Origin: Pedobacter ginsenosidimutans
GTDB taxonomy: Bacteria; Bacteroidota; Bacteroidia; Sphingobacteriales; Sphingobacteriaceae
Length of the DNA stretch: 64,000 nucleotides
Assembly: GCF_001442625.1 (NCBI RefSeq)
Contig: NZ_LMZQ01000010.1
Span: 62,001 to 126,000 of the forward strand
Direction of reading: 5' to 3'
Shown one piece after another: positions 51,727 through 61,955 of the stretch. A model generated the notes under the pieces. The model worked only from the letters and a program-made list of their open reading frames with translations. It did not search any database and was not told the origin of the DNA. The translations under genes and the position numbers were made by a program. How positions within the stretch are numbered: the stretch's first letter is position 1; each line of letters starts with the position of its first letter.

Positions 51727-53049
51727 CTAGTAAAGGGTAAACTCTACACGACGGTTTTGTTGACGACCAGCCGCTGTTTTGTTGGTAGCAATTGGTTGAC
51801 CCATGCCATAACCTGTAGCCTCAATACGTGATGCATTTGCACCTTGAGAAACCAAATAAGCTTTTACAGATTCTGCTCTATCTTTCGATAAACGCAAGTT
51901 TAATTCTTTTGAACCTGTATTATCTGTATGACCAGCTAATTTTAAGCTAAAGTTTTTCTGGATTAATAATGCAGCAACTCTGTTTAAAGAAGTATAAGAT
52001 TTAGAACGGATGGTTGCTTTACCTAAATCAAACTCTAAGTTTTTAATCGCTTCGTTAACAACTTTACGATCTTCTTCTGTTACGATTACTTTTTCTACAA
52101 CTTTTTCTGGTGTTTTTAATGGACAACCAGAACCATCAACAACAGTACCAGCTGGTGTATCAGGACATTTATCCAATTTATCTGCAACACCGTCACCATC
52201 GCTATCTTTTAAGATATCGTTTAGTTCCGAACGTAATTTTGCATTATCAGCTTTTTGGGCATTTAAATCAGATTTTAAACCTTCTGCAGTTTGTTTTGCT
52301 TTTAAAGCTTCATCATAAGTTAAAGCTACCGGGTTGTGGAAAGCCAATTGTTTTCCAGTACCTAACGCAAACTCTAAACCAGCATAAGCGTAATTGTATT
52401 TATCATTTCCGTTTTTGTAGTAACCATCTAAGTTATCACCATCAACAAAGTTAATTGTCCAACCTAAATCTAAATTAACCGCATCAGAAATTTTAAATTT
52501 AGCACCTAATCCAACAGGAATAATTAATTCGTTGATGTTATCGCCACCACCAAATTCCGAAGTTCCCGCTGCGGTAGTAATTGTAGGTTTGTAAGCTGCA
52601 ATACCAGCACCAGCTGAAGCATAAAGTTGTAGAGTGTTCTCTTTTTTAAACATATCGATATTGAACATGTTTACCACAGCATTTAAACTTCCTGAATAAG
52701 ATAATTCAGTGTCAAAAGCTCTTACCGGAGAATTGTTTACCAAACCACTTTCGTAAGGCTCGGTATTATCGCCTTTTAATTTACCACGAACTCCATCTAA
52801 ACGAAGAGAGAAATAAGGTGTAAATTGTTTTTTAATGTAAAGGCCATAACCCAAACTTGATTTGTTATTACTGAAATCATTTTTTCCACCTAATGGTGAT
52901 AATGGTGTAAGTACACCAGCGTTTACACCGATAGACCATGTTCTGAAGGTTGTTGTTGAAGTTGCTGGGCTTTCTTGAGCTGAAGCAACCGACCCGATTA
53001 ATAAACCAGCGAGGGCAACCGGTAGGGTTTTAAATAATTGTAGTTTCAT
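51727..53049 (-). CDS. OmpA family outer membrane protein with TSP3 repeats
   Basis: 440 aa. Signal MKLQLFKTLPVALAGLLIGSVASAQ, then an eight-stranded barrel (YGLYIKKQFTPYFSLRLDGVRG, NLDLGWTINFVDGDNLDGYYK, YAYAGLEFALG), a short coiled coil (KQTAEGLKSDLNAQKADNAKLRSELN), a calcium-binding TSP3 element (DSDGDGVADKLDKCPDTPAG), and the OmpA peptidoglycan-binding domain (LAGHTDNTGSKELNLRLSKDRAESVK). It ties the outer membrane to peptidoglycan. Likely abundant; own promoter. Confidence 0.93.
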   Translation of the reverse strand: MKLQLFKTLPVALAGLLIGSVASAQESPATSTTTFRTWSIGVNAGVLTPLSPLGGKNDFSNNKSSLGYGLYIKKQFTPYFSLRLDGVRGKLKGDNTEPYESGLVNNSPVRAFDTELSYSGSLNAVVNMFNIDMFKKENTLQLYASAGAGIAAYKPTITTAAGTSEFGGGDNINELIIPVGLGAKFKISDAVNLDLGWTINFVDGDNLDGYYKNGNDKYNYAYAGLEFALGTGKQLAFHNPVALTYDEALKAKQTAEGLKSDLNAQKADNAKLRSELNDILKDSDGDGVADKLDKCPDTPAGTVVDGSGCPLKTPEKVVEKVIVTEEDRKVVNEAIKNLEFDLGKATIRSKSYTSLNRVAALLIQKNFSLKLAGHTDNTGSKELNLRLSKDRAESVKAYLVSQGANASRIEATGYGMGQPIATNKTAAGRQQNRRVEFTLY

Positions 53050-53103
53050 AAATTTTCTTTTAACGTTGAATAAGCGTTGGTACTCGTATTACAATAGCCA
53101 TAC

Positions 53104-53135
53104 CAAAAATACAAGCATGTAAAAATACTTATCAA
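53104..53135 (-). promoter_or_regulatory. Promoter of the OmpA gene
   Basis: Minus strand TTG (53135-53133), 21 nt spacer, TATTTTTG (53111-53104), about 55 nt before the ATG. Confidence 0.5.
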
Positions 53136-53202
53136 CTTTTCAACACTAAATCGCTGGTGCAATACACAGACAAAACTAAAAAACAAGTTATAAATAGTAA
53201 AC

Positions 53203-53366
53203 GCATGGCTTTTAATCTGCCTAAACCTTATTGGTCTTCCAAAATCAAAATCTTTAGTCTCGGGCTTTAGTATCCCTATTTCCTGTTGACATTTTACGAA
53301 TGGTTGGGTGAGTCACTCCTGCGAATCACGTGTAAATATTTTTTCACCCCTTTTTTCAATCATCTA
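53203..53366 (-). pseudogene. Remnant of a second GAF-protein gene 3' end
   Basis: The stretch aligns with the 3' end of the GAF gene (55235 onward). Shared runs include TCTTCCAAA, TCAAAATCTTTAGTCTCGGG (against TCAAGATCTTCAGTCTCGGG), CCTATTTCCTG (CCAGTTTCCTG), ACTCCTGCGAAT (GCTCCTGCGAAT) and CTTTTTTCAATCATCT. A gap of about 60-70 bases interrupts it near 53304. Frame is not kept. It lies next to the DUF885 gene, so an ancestral second copy probably stood here. Confidence 0.6.
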
Positions 53367-53406
53367 TTGCCACATGTTGCAAGCACATCCGCCAAAATAT
53401 TGTACA

Positions 53407-55131
53407 CTATTTGATATCGCCAGCAAATTTCCATCGGGTACTGAAATTTTCGGGCAGTTGCTGGTTGGTTAACAAGGCCCTTACCATTTCTACAGGCATA
53501 TTATTTTCGCGGAGAATGCGATTATGAAACTCGATATTGGTCATTTTACCACTTTGCACCAGCTCTTTGTGTAATGCCCTGAACTGTAATCCACCTAACA
53601 TGTACCCAATTTGATATAAGGGGCCATAGCCTCCGGTAAACGATCTACGTACTTCTGCTGCTGCATTGGCACGTTCAAAACCCACCCGATCTACCAAAAA
53701 GTCGATACACTGCTGAGGTGTCCATTTGCCTAAATGGTAGTTCATCGAAAAAATAATACGCGCACAACGGTGCATGCGCCAAAAAAGCATCCCAATTTTA
53801 TCCTCTGGAGACTTTGCAAAGTTCTGGTCCCACAATAACATCTCCCAATACAGCGACCAACCTTCCGTCCAGAAAGGTGTACCAAATACCTTGCGGTAAG
53901 GTTTGTAGCGGCTTTGCATAAAATACTGAAGGTTGTGCCCGGGAATAAGCTCATGAAAAACTACAGCTCTAGAAAAATGCCTGTTATTGCCACGCAAAGT
54001 CATCATTTTGGCATCCTCGGTCATGTCTTCTGTTGGATAGGCAATTAATACCGATTCGCCACCCAGAAAAAACGGGGCAAACAATTGTTCCTTCGGACTT
54101 AGCATGCGCATGCGCCAGCCTTCTTTGGCCAAAGCTGGAATGGCAATGAGTTTATTTTTCTCTACAAAGTCTATGGCTTCGTTAGCCAGTTCATAAACCA
54201 GTTCGGGCTGTTTCCCTAATTCAGGATAATCGGTTTTTACTTTTTCCAGTGCTTTTTTCCAGTCATTACCAAAGCCCATTTGTTGCGAGGCTTTAAGCAT
54301 TTCGGCATCACACCAGGCAAATTCCCTCATGGCAATGGCCTCAATCTGCTCAGGGGTATAGGCAATCATCTCATCTTTTAAACTGCTTAATAAAGCTGTT
54401 CTTCCTATCGGATTGCCAATAATGCCACTTCCATCGTCTTTGGCATCTGAAGGTTTTGCTATTTTACCCAATACAGCTGCATAATCCTTTAATGCATCTA
54501 CTACATCAGGATAAACTGCTTTGGTGGCTTTGGTAAATTGCGGATCGTAACCATCATAAAATTTATAGGCTTCGGTAAATACAGCCAGGTATTGATTAAC
54601 AGTTTCCTGTGCCCAGGAAGCCTGTAGTGGCGTAACCGCCAAGTCCTTGTTTTCTACAGCTCTTGTGGTTTTCTGAATAGCCTCTTTCAGTTGTTCGAAT
54701 TGTTCTTTGGTAATTTTACCATCTTGTTGCTGACCAATCCTTCGCTTTGCTTCAAAATCCAATAATATTTTGGCAAAAGGCAAAGTGAAAATGCTGCTTC
54801 TAAATTCGGCGTTGTTCTGTTGCAAACTTGCAGAATCTGATCGGATATCGCGTTTAAGCAAAATATAATCTACCCTTTCATTTACAGTTAGCTTGTTAAA
54901 AGGCAATGCCTTTAATTGTTTTTGCCATTCAATATAAAAGCGCTCCATCCGCTTAAAGTATTCCTCCGATCGCTTGAGCGTATATTTACGGTTAAGCATG
55001 GTCTCGTCTGATTGATATTGATTAATCAGCGGACTCACCAGGCTGGCTTCATTAGTTTGAGCGTGTAATTGTAGGGTAACTGTTAGAAACAAAAACAACG
55101 GAAATAGTTTATGCATAGCGATTGGGGGCAT
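53407..55131 (-). CDS. DUF885 family exported peptidase-like protein
   Basis: 574 aa. Signal peptide MHKLFPLFLFLTVTLQLHAQ, so the start at Met6 (55116) is as likely as the first ATG. A helical metallopeptidase-like fold with the characteristic VVFHELIPGHNLQYF (His393 and His399) and the downstream GTPFWTEGWSLYWEMLLWD helix carrying the third ligand. DUF885 proteins are putative zinc peptidases of the periplasm. Between the GAF protein and the OmpA gene. Confidence 0.9.
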   Translation of the reverse strand: MPPIAMHKLFPLFLFLTVTLQLHAQTNEASLVSPLINQYQSDETMLNRKYTLKRSEEYFKRMERFYIEWQKQLKALPFNKLTVNERVDYILLKRDIRSDSASLQQNNAEFRSSIFTLPFAKILLDFEAKRRIGQQQDGKITKEQFEQLKEAIQKTTRAVENKDLAVTPLQASWAQETVNQYLAVFTEAYKFYDGYDPQFTKATKAVYPDVVDALKDYAAVLGKIAKPSDAKDDGSGIIGNPIGRTALLSSLKDEMIAYTPEQIEAIAMREFAWCDAEMLKASQQMGFGNDWKKALEKVKTDYPELGKQPELVYELANEAIDFVEKNKLIAIPALAKEGWRMRMLSPKEQLFAPFFLGGESVLIAYPTEDMTEDAKMMTLRGNNRHFSRAVVFHELIPGHNLQYFMQSRYKPYRKVFGTPFWTEGWSLYWEMLLWDQNFAKSPEDKIGMLFWRMHRCARIIFSMNYHLGKWTPQQCIDFLVDRVGFERANAAAEVRRSFTGGYGPLYQIGYMLGGLQFRALHKELVQSGKMTNIEFHNRILRENNMPVEMVRALLTNQQLPENFSTRWKFAGDIK

Positions 55132-55234
55132 GTTTGATTAGCTGACGCAATATAGCTAAACCGCTAAGTATTTGCGGCAGGGTGCCCGTGTAACTTATTG
55201 AAGATATTAGACTAAGGAAGTCCAAATTAAATGT

Positions 55235-57595
55235 TTAAAAGATGGTTAAGCGCAATGCCTTTAATCCACTTAGTCCTTGTAAATCTTCCAAATCAAGATC
55301 TTCAGTCTCGGGTTTCAATACACCAGTTTCCTGCAGATATTTCACAAATGGCAGGTAATCATCAATATCTCTTTTATTGAAATAGATCAATGCCAGTTTA
55401 TCGGGCTGGGTAAGGCGCTCCTGCGAATTGCGAACAAGTATTTTATCAATCCTTTTTTTGATCATCTGATACCTGATATTATATGCGCCTTCTACATCGA
55501 ACTTCCGCTCGTCGATCCTAAAGCTAATGTCTATTGGATGGTTATGGATAAAGATAAGTTGTGTGGTGGCCAGCTTAACGGCCAACTCGGGCTGGAGCTG
55601 CTGAACCATTTTGGCAATCTCAGCCATTGATGATAGTTGCCATAACCGTATATTTTTAAGATGGAAGTGATTAAAAATCCGATCAGGTGCGATAGACTGC
55701 CCGATATAGATATCGTATTCAACACCATCTGTTCTGAATTTTTCGAAATAACAGGGATAAGAATCTTGCAGTTTTTCGCGTTCACTTTCAAAATAATTGT
55801 TAATGGCTGTATTAATCAGCTGCATAGATGTTTCCAGAGCATGCCGATGTTTATACACCTCGCCATGAGGTGCCGAAATGCGATCAAGATATTTACCGAT
55901 TACTTGTTGGGTATTAGGATGCGATTGGGAAATGAGCTTTAGGTAATCGCTGGTTTCTTCTTTAAGAAAAATATTGAGACTGTTTTCATCAGTTGTATTC
56001 AGCTCATCGCCCTGCAAAATATCACTCCATTTATTGCAGTTAAAGATAATTTCTACCAGCAAAGCATCACTATAAGTTTTGCTCAGCTCTTCCAGCGTTT
56101 CACGAAACAGGCTCAGGTGCAGGCTCAGATCGGCCTTACTGGCTGTATTACGTTCAGTAGTAGAATTTCTAATATCTATTGCACCATAAAAAGGGTAAAC
56201 GTCTGCAAAACTAATATCCTCGTTATGCTGTGGCAGATTCCTTTTCTTATTGTAAAGGTGATGCCATGCTGCTTCGTTAAACTTCCACTGTACAGCAGGC
56301 TGGATAGAGGTGTATTTTTCTTTGATGATGTTTTCAATCTCGAGGTTAAATTCGTCGATATAGACCTGTAAGAGTTGAGCAATAGGTGCTAATACGGGCT
56401 CCAATAAAGTAATTTTCTTTTCATCGAAAGTTTCGCCAACCCAGGTATGCATCCCCAGTACACCTACCAAAATCTGGTTATGAAATACGGGTATTAGCGC
56501 CATCGATTTTACATTCAATTCCCTAAACCTGTCTAACCAGGGAAACATCTCTTTGCTTTCGGCCCAGATATCGGGTGAGTAAAACGAATTCGGATTTGCA
56601 GCATAACCTTCGGCAATCTGCCGAAAAGCTTCAGGACTTAAAGTTTCTTCGCCCCACACCGAAAACAACAGGCCACTCCCTCCTTTTACATACCCATAAA
56701 CCATTTTGTTGTTTACCCTTACGAAAGGGAAAAGATCGAATTGGATATTGGCATTTTGCACCAACACTTTAAGCGATTGTATCACTTCTCCATAAGCAAC
56801 CCCCTCGCTGCCCGGCACGCGGCTCAACCTCACACTTTTAATATTTTCTACAGCCTGTTTGGCGGTAACATCAGTAATGGTAAGCACCGAAACACCTCTA
56901 AGCTCAAAAAGAGTTAGTGGCAATACCTGTTGTAGTTTATCCAATCCAGATTCTTCGCTCAAATATTGCTGTAACTCACGGTAACTAAGCTCGGGCAATG
57001 GCTGCTTAGCCTTAACTTCGATAAAACTGGCATTTATACCGATATGGAAGTAACCTGGCAAGCCAGTATCAGCATTGATGCCTGAATGGTATTTTTCTTT
57101 TAAAGGCACATGAAATGCATATAATTCGTTAAGAATGAAGGAGTAGATAAAATGCAGGTGATCATGCTGATGTTGTTCAAGCGTTTTTGAGCCGACAAAA
57201 CTATTTTGATCTTTCTCTTCATGTTCGAGTAATTCGTACATCAGCTCGGTTCCATAAAAAGTAATGGGCTGCATTGGTGCACAGAGCCCCCAAGCCTGAT
57301 GATCTTCTGTTAAAAGTGCTGGGGAAAGACAGGCATACATATGTTCCAGCAGTAATTCGTGCTGATAAATATCTTCAATAGCGATAACCTGTTCATCAAT
57401 TCCCTGTTTTTTAAATTCTTTTAAGGCATTGCTATAAAGAATAGATTTTACGGTCCGTTCTTCTTTAATTTTTCGTTGCAGGTATTTGATAAAAGCACCA
57501 AAAGAGATAGCCGAATCTACTTGAGGTAAATCTGGGTAATTTCGGGCATGATTAAATAAACGCTTCTTCATCTCTTTAAACTTTAAACCATACAA
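55235..57595 (-). CDS. Large cytosolic GAF domain protein, unknown function
   Basis: 786 aa, start at the first ATG (57595) or Met9 (57571). No signal or membrane segment. A GAF-like domain at residues about 335-430 (NPNSFYSPDIWAESKEMFPW, MALIPVFHNQILVGVLGMHTWVG). The N-terminal part holds a helical region and the C-terminus a compact domain with FHLKNIRLWQLSSMAEIAKMV. The middle has IDIRNSTTERNTASKADL, like a signalling linker. No kinase or cyclase motif is seen. Likely a sensory or regulatory protein. Confidence 0.65.
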   Translation of the reverse strand: MYGLKFKEMKKRLFNHARNYPDLPQVDSAISFGAFIKYLQRKIKEERTVKSILYSNALKEFKKQGIDEQVIAIEDIYQHELLLEHMYACLSPALLTEDHQAWGLCAPMQPITFYGTELMYELLEHEEKDQNSFVGSKTLEQHQHDHLHFIYSFILNELYAFHVPLKEKYHSGINADTGLPGYFHIGINASFIEVKAKQPLPELSYRELQQYLSEESGLDKLQQVLPLTLFELRGVSVLTITDVTAKQAVENIKSVRLSRVPGSEGVAYGEVIQSLKVLVQNANIQFDLFPFVRVNNKMVYGYVKGGSGLLFSVWGEETLSPEAFRQIAEGYAANPNSFYSPDIWAESKEMFPWLDRFRELNVKSMALIPVFHNQILVGVLGMHTWVGETFDEKKITLLEPVLAPIAQLLQVYIDEFNLEIENIIKEKYTSIQPAVQWKFNEAAWHHLYNKKRNLPQHNEDISFADVYPFYGAIDIRNSTTERNTASKADLSLHLSLFRETLEELSKTYSDALLVEIIFNCNKWSDILQGDELNTTDENSLNIFLKEETSDYLKLISQSHPNTQQVIGKYLDRISAPHGEVYKHRHALETSMQLINTAINNYFESEREKLQDSYPCYFEKFRTDGVEYDIYIGQSIAPDRIFNHFHLKNIRLWQLSSMAEIAKMVQQLQPELAVKLATTQLIFIHNHPIDISFRIDERKFDVEGAYNIRYQMIKKRIDKILVRNSQERLTQPDKLALIYFNKRDIDDYLPFVKYLQETGVLKPETEDLDLEDLQGLSGLKALRLTIF

Positions 57596-57653
57596 TTAAT
57601 TGAACTGCAAAAGATTGGCTAGTACTAAGATAAAAAATAGATGTGAGAAATTG

Positions 57654-59375
57654 CTACCAGCCAATGGCCTTATCATCTCCCCTCGGGTCGGCACCGCCCT
57701 GATAATTTCCCCATTTAGTTTTTAAGATGGCATCAACCCTGCCGATTGGGCCTCTAGGCAAAATTTTATAGCCTTTTGCTTTTAATTTTTCTATTGATAA
57801 GCTATCGATAGCATCTTTTTCTATATACACCTCATCTGGTAACCATTGGTGATGAAATTTTTTAGCAGCTACCGCCGATTGCATCGACATGTCAAAATCG
57901 ATTACATTTATAATGGTTTGAAATACGGATGTTATAATGGTTGAACCACCTGGAGTACCCACCACCATAAATAATTTCCCATCTTTCTCTACAATACTCG
58001 GTGTCATAGAACTTAACATTCGTTTATTGGGTGCAATTGCATTGGCTTCGCCACCAACTAAACCGTACATATTCGGTGCGCCAGGTTTAACGGAGAAGTC
58101 ATCCATTTCGTTATTTAGCAGAAATCCTGCTCCTTTTACAGCAACTAACGATCCGTAAGAACCATTTAAGGTAGTGGTAATCGAAACGGCGTTTCCATCG
58201 CGGTCTACAATAGAGAAATGTGTGGTCTCTTCGTGTTCTGCTCCTTTTATTTCGCCGGCCAAAACAGCGCTGCTTGGTGTTGCTGCTGCCCAGTTAAAGT
58301 TTGACATGCGTTTTTTATTATAATCGGCGCTCAACATTTGCTGTTGTGGAACAGCGTAAAAATCAGGATCGCCTAAATGTGTTGCCCGATCGGCATACAC
58401 TCTTCTTTCGGCTTCTACAATTACCTGAACTGTAGAATCTGCATTATGCCCCCACCTTTTTAATGGAAAATTTTCTACACTTTGCAGCAATTGAATCAAG
58501 GCAATGCCTCCACTCGAAGTTGGCGGCATGGTGATAACCTTATAGCCTCTATAGTTACCCGTTATGGGTTTACGCCAGGTAGCGTGATAATTTTGTAAAT
58601 CTTCTTTTGTAATAAGTCCTTGGCCTCGTTGCATTTCTGCCACAAGTGAATCGGCTACAGCGCCTTCATAAAAACCTGCTCTACCTTTTTCCTGGATCAG
58701 TTTTAGCGTATTACCGAGTTCTTTTTGAACCAAAAGGTCATTTTCTTGCCAGGTACCCTCTAAATTTACGAAGGCCGTTCCATCTGGATTAAAATCCATA
58801 AACTTTCTATGCAAACCATTCAATTCACTTGCTTGCCGCTTAGTAATTTTGAAGCCATCTTGCGCCAAATTTATTGCCGGTTGCAATACCTGTGCCCAAG
58901 AAAGTTTCCCATATTTTTTGTGTGCCTCTACCATACCATCTACTGATCCTGGTACGCCCGCAGCTAAGTGCCCGTATAAACTTTTATCTACAATTGGATT
59001 GCCAGCAGAATCGAGATACATATCTCTACTGGCTGCCGCAGCTGCTTTTTCTCTAAAATCTAAAGCATTTATTTCGCCATTTGCACCGCGGTATACCATA
59101 AAACCGCCCCCGCCAATGTTCCCTGCATTTGGATAAACCACAGCAAGAGCAAACTGAACAGCAACAGCTGCATCAACCGCATTCCCACCCTTTTTTAAAA
59201 TATCTATTCCTACTTGCGATGCTTCTGGATGGGCAGAAACCACCATCCCATTTTTATATTCACCGCTGTTGTTTTTACCCAATTGCCCGGTTACGCAACC
59301 AGCCAATAACAGCACAACACTTAGGTATATTAACGATTTTTTAATACTATTGAGGGGCCTTATAGTTTTCTGCAT
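57654..59375 (-). CDS. ggt: Gamma-glutamyltransferase, lipoprotein
   Basis: 573 aa. Lipoprotein signal with lipobox LLLAGC (Cys27); enzyme acts in the periplasm on glutathione and gamma-glutamyl peptides. The self-processing nucleophile is Thr384 in EETTHFSIVDRDGNAVS; GSTIITSVFQTIINVIDF and PPTSSGGIALIQLLQ are other family motifs. The start overlaps the 3' end of the acyl-CoA ligase gene by 29 nt on the same strand, so they are probably one transcript. Confidence 0.95.
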   Translation of the reverse strand: MQKTIRPLNSIKKSLIYLSVVLLLAGCVTGQLGKNNSGEYKNGMVVSAHPEASQVGIDILKKGGNAVDAAVAVQFALAVVYPNAGNIGGGGFMVYRGANGEINALDFREKAAAAASRDMYLDSAGNPIVDKSLYGHLAAGVPGSVDGMVEAHKKYGKLSWAQVLQPAINLAQDGFKITKRQASELNGLHRKFMDFNPDGTAFVNLEGTWQENDLLVQKELGNTLKLIQEKGRAGFYEGAVADSLVAEMQRGQGLITKEDLQNYHATWRKPITGNYRGYKVITMPPTSSGGIALIQLLQSVENFPLKRWGHNADSTVQVIVEAERRVYADRATHLGDPDFYAVPQQQMLSADYNKKRMSNFNWAAATPSSAVLAGEIKGAEHEETTHFSIVDRDGNAVSITTTLNGSYGSLVAVKGAGFLLNNEMDDFSVKPGAPNMYGLVGGEANAIAPNKRMLSSMTPSIVEKDGKLFMVVGTPGGSTIITSVFQTIINVIDFDMSMQSAVAAKKFHHQWLPDEVYIEKDAIDSLSIEKLKAKGYKILPRGPIGRVDAILKTKWGNYQGGADPRGDDKAIGW

Positions 59376-61122
59376 CTTTATATATTTTTTCGATTACTTC
59401 GTTGTTTTTTTCGGTAATCACTTTTCTTTTCAAACTTAATTTTGGGGTAAGCTCGCCGCCATCTATGCTCCACTCTTTAGGTAACAAGGCAAACCTTTTT
59501 ACCTGCTCCCATTTACCAAAACCTACATTTGCCGCTTCGATAACCTCGTTATATTTAGTGAGTACCTGTTCGTTTTTAATAATCTCTTCGTTCGAGGTAA
59601 AAGTAATACCTTTTCTTCCTGCCCAGGTTTTTAAGGTTTCGAAATTTGGAACAATCAGTGCAGAAGGGAATTTTCTATTTTCGCCCAAAACCATAATCTG
59701 TTCTATAAAAATCGATTCTTTATATTTATTCTCCAGCATTTGTGGGGCAACATATTTACCGCCTGCTGTTTTAAACATTTCTTTTTTACGGTCGGTAATT
59801 TTTAAAAAGCGACCATCAACCAGTTCTCCAATATCTCCAGTATGGAACCATCCCTCTTTATCCACTGCCTCATCGGTTAAATCAGGTCGGTTGTAATAAC
59901 CTTTCATTACCTGGTGCCCTCTGGTTAAAACTTCGCCATCCTGCGCTATTTTAACTTCCACACCTTTAATTACCTCACCAACGGTGCCAAACATGGTTCC
60001 GCCGAAATGATTAACCGTAATTACAGGTGAAGTTTCGGTTAGTCCGTATCCTTCAAAAACAGGCATACCAGCGGCCCAGAAAATTCTGGCCAAACGCGGA
60101 TTTAGCGCCGCTCCACCCGATACAATCACTACAATTTCGCCACCTAAAGCTTCCTGCCATTTTTTAAAAACCAGTTTACGGGCAATTCCAAGTTTAAAGT
60201 TATACCAGGCCCCTGCATCAATTGTATATTTTTCAGCCAAAGCTACCGACCAGAAGAAAATCCCTTTTTTAATCCCTGTTAATGCTTTTCCTTTCTCCAT
60301 TATCTTATCGTACACTTTTTCGAGAAGCCTTGGAACGGTAGAGAACACATTGGGTTTTACATGCTGAATATCGGCTACAATGGTTTCCATACTTTCGGCA
60401 TAATAAATTCCTGTATAATTAAACAGATATAAATAAATGATCATCCGCTCAAAAATGTGCGAAAGTGGCAAAAAGCTTAACCCTTTTTTAACGCCTTCGG
60501 GTATCACCACAGCCGAGTTAACAAAATTTGCAACCAGGTTATGATGCGTTAGCATTACACCTTTTGGTGTACCCGTGGTGCCAGATGTATAAATTAGGGT
60601 CAATACATCTTCAGGGGCAACTTTAGCGCGATATTCTTCTAAATCAATATCTGTACTTGCTTTGCCCAATTCAATTAATGTATTCCAGTTTTCGGTTTCT
60701 GTAATTTCATTAAAACTATAAATCTTAATTGCTGGGTTAATTGCATCAGCACAAGGCTTAATTTTCTTATACAAATCTTCATCGGCTACAAAAATAATGG
60801 CAATATCTGCATCCTTTAAGATAAACTGGATATCATGCTCGGCCAGGGTTGGATATAATGGAATCTGATAGGCACCGATCTGGTTGGCTGCGAAATCGGC
60901 AATATTCCACTCCGGTCTATTGTGCGACATTACAGCAACCCTACCTCCTTTTCCTATACCTTGTTTAATTAATCCGCGGCTTAGGTTATCTACGGCAGTA
61001 CAAAAATCGGCTGTACTATAATTTATCCATTTTCCGTTAATTTTTCCGCTGATGAATTCTTGCTTTGGATTTTCGAGGCTATATTTCAAAAGATCAAAAA
61101 CCCGTTTAATTTCTGCCGCCAT
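59347..61122 (-). CDS. Long-chain fatty acid-CoA ligase (AMP-binding enzyme)
   Basis: 591 aa. AMP/ATP motif LIYTSGTTGTPKGVML at residues 176-190, EGYGLTETSP, GWFHTGDIGELVDGRFLKITDRKKEMFKTAGGKYVAP. It activates free fatty acids to acyl-CoA for beta-oxidation or phospholipid synthesis. Long-chain type judged from length and the LACS-like GYYNRPDLT region. A -7 box TATGTTTG lies at 61157-61164 on the minus strand. Confidence 0.92.
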   Translation of the reverse strand: MAAEIKRVFDLLKYSLENPKQEFISGKINGKWINYSTADFCTAVDNLSRGLIKQGIGKGGRVAVMSHNRPEWNIADFAANQIGAYQIPLYPTLAEHDIQFILKDADIAIIFVADEDLYKKIKPCADAINPAIKIYSFNEITETENWNTLIELGKASTDIDLEEYRAKVAPEDVLTLIYTSGTTGTPKGVMLTHHNLVANFVNSAVVIPEGVKKGLSFLPLSHIFERMIIYLYLFNYTGIYYAESMETIVADIQHVKPNVFSTVPRLLEKVYDKIMEKGKALTGIKKGIFFWSVALAEKYTIDAGAWYNFKLGIARKLVFKKWQEALGGEIVVIVSGGAALNPRLARIFWAAGMPVFEGYGLTETSPVITVNHFGGTMFGTVGEVIKGVEVKIAQDGEVLTRGHQVMKGYYNRPDLTDEAVDKEGWFHTGDIGELVDGRFLKITDRKKEMFKTAGGKYVAPQMLENKYKESIFIEQIMVLGENRKFPSALIVPNFETLKTWAGRKGITFTSNEEIIKNEQVLTKYNEVIEAANVGFGKWEQVKRFALLPKEWSIDGGELTPKLSLKRKVITEKNNEVIEKIYKDAENYKAPQ

Positions 61123-61375
61123 ATGAATTGTATATTATTTGGTTAAGTTAAAAAATCAAACATAAAGATTAACATCTATATGCCTTTTTAATGAAAATAA
61201 TACCTCGTAGTTAATAAAACGCTGTATTTACTTTTCGTAAAAAAAATTTAAATAAACTTAGCGATTACAAAATTACTATGCAAGCATTGTTTTTTATCCT
61301 TATGGATTTTTACCAAAAAAACAGAAACGGCATTAAAGTTGTTAGGCTGATAATTATTTACAAAACATTTAAATT

Positions 61376-61840
61376 ATGAAAAAGTTATTTACAATTTTAG
61401 GATGCATTGCATTGTTTGCCCTTACTACAACAAACGTTAAAGCTCAAAACTATAAAACCGGACTAGGTTTAGGTATTGACTTTGGTGATGGTGCTACATT
61501 GGTTGGTCCTTCAGTTAGGCATCACTTTAGCCCTAAAGCTGCACTTCAAGGTGAAGTTTTATTTGGTGGAAACTCTACTATTATCCAGGGATTTCTTCAA
61601 TACAATTCATCTATCCCAGGTGCAAAAGGTTTAGACTGGTATTTAGGTGGTGGTCCATCAATTCAATTGTATGATGGTGGTTCTAGCTTTTACCTAGTTC
61701 CGATGGTTGGTTTAGATTATAAATTCTCTGGCGCACCATTGGCATTAGCATTAGACTGGAGACCAAGACTTTACATTGGCGACAACGATAGCGATTTTAA
61801 CGCTGGAAGATTCGGTTTAGGCTTTAGATATACTTTCTAG
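61376..61840 (+). CDS. Small outer-membrane beta-barrel protein, unknown
   Basis: 154 aa, signal peptide MKKLFTILGCIALFALTTTNVKAQ. Alternating pattern of strands (YKTGLGLGIDFGDGATLVGPSVRHHFSPKAALQGEVLFG) and a final aromatic FRYTF suggest an eight-stranded barrel. Single gene with its own terminator. Function unknown. Confidence 0.78.
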   Translation: MKKLFTILGCIALFALTTTNVKAQNYKTGLGLGIDFGDGATLVGPSVRHHFSPKAALQGEVLFGGNSTIIQGFLQYNSSIPGAKGLDWYLGGGPSIQLYDGGSSFYLVPMVGLDYKFSGAPLALALDWRPRLYIGDNDSDFNAGRFGLGFRYTF

Positions 61841-61883
61841 GCGAGCGCATGGCGCTGAGCGCTAAGCGTAAATTAAACGACAT

Positions 61884-61925
61884 AAAAAATCCCGTAAGAA
61901 ATTAATCTTACGGGATTTTTTTTTT
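61884..61925 (+). terminator. Terminator between barrel gene and TonB-C gene
   Basis: AAAAAATCCCGTAAGA and TCTTACGGGATTTTTTTTTT form a perfect 16 bp hairpin with a T-run after the + gene; the run of A on the left also makes it work for the converging minus-strand gene. Its sequence is nearly the same as the terminator at 62427-62466. Confidence 0.8.
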
Positions 61926-61955
61926 ATAAACAGGTTCTAATTATGATTTAATATT

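Noticed and set aside
59402..59896. 164-codon frame on the plus strand inside the acyl-CoA ligase gene
   Set aside because: Antisense to a gene with a clear family match; rich in Ser/Phe as expected for a reverse-frame shadow.
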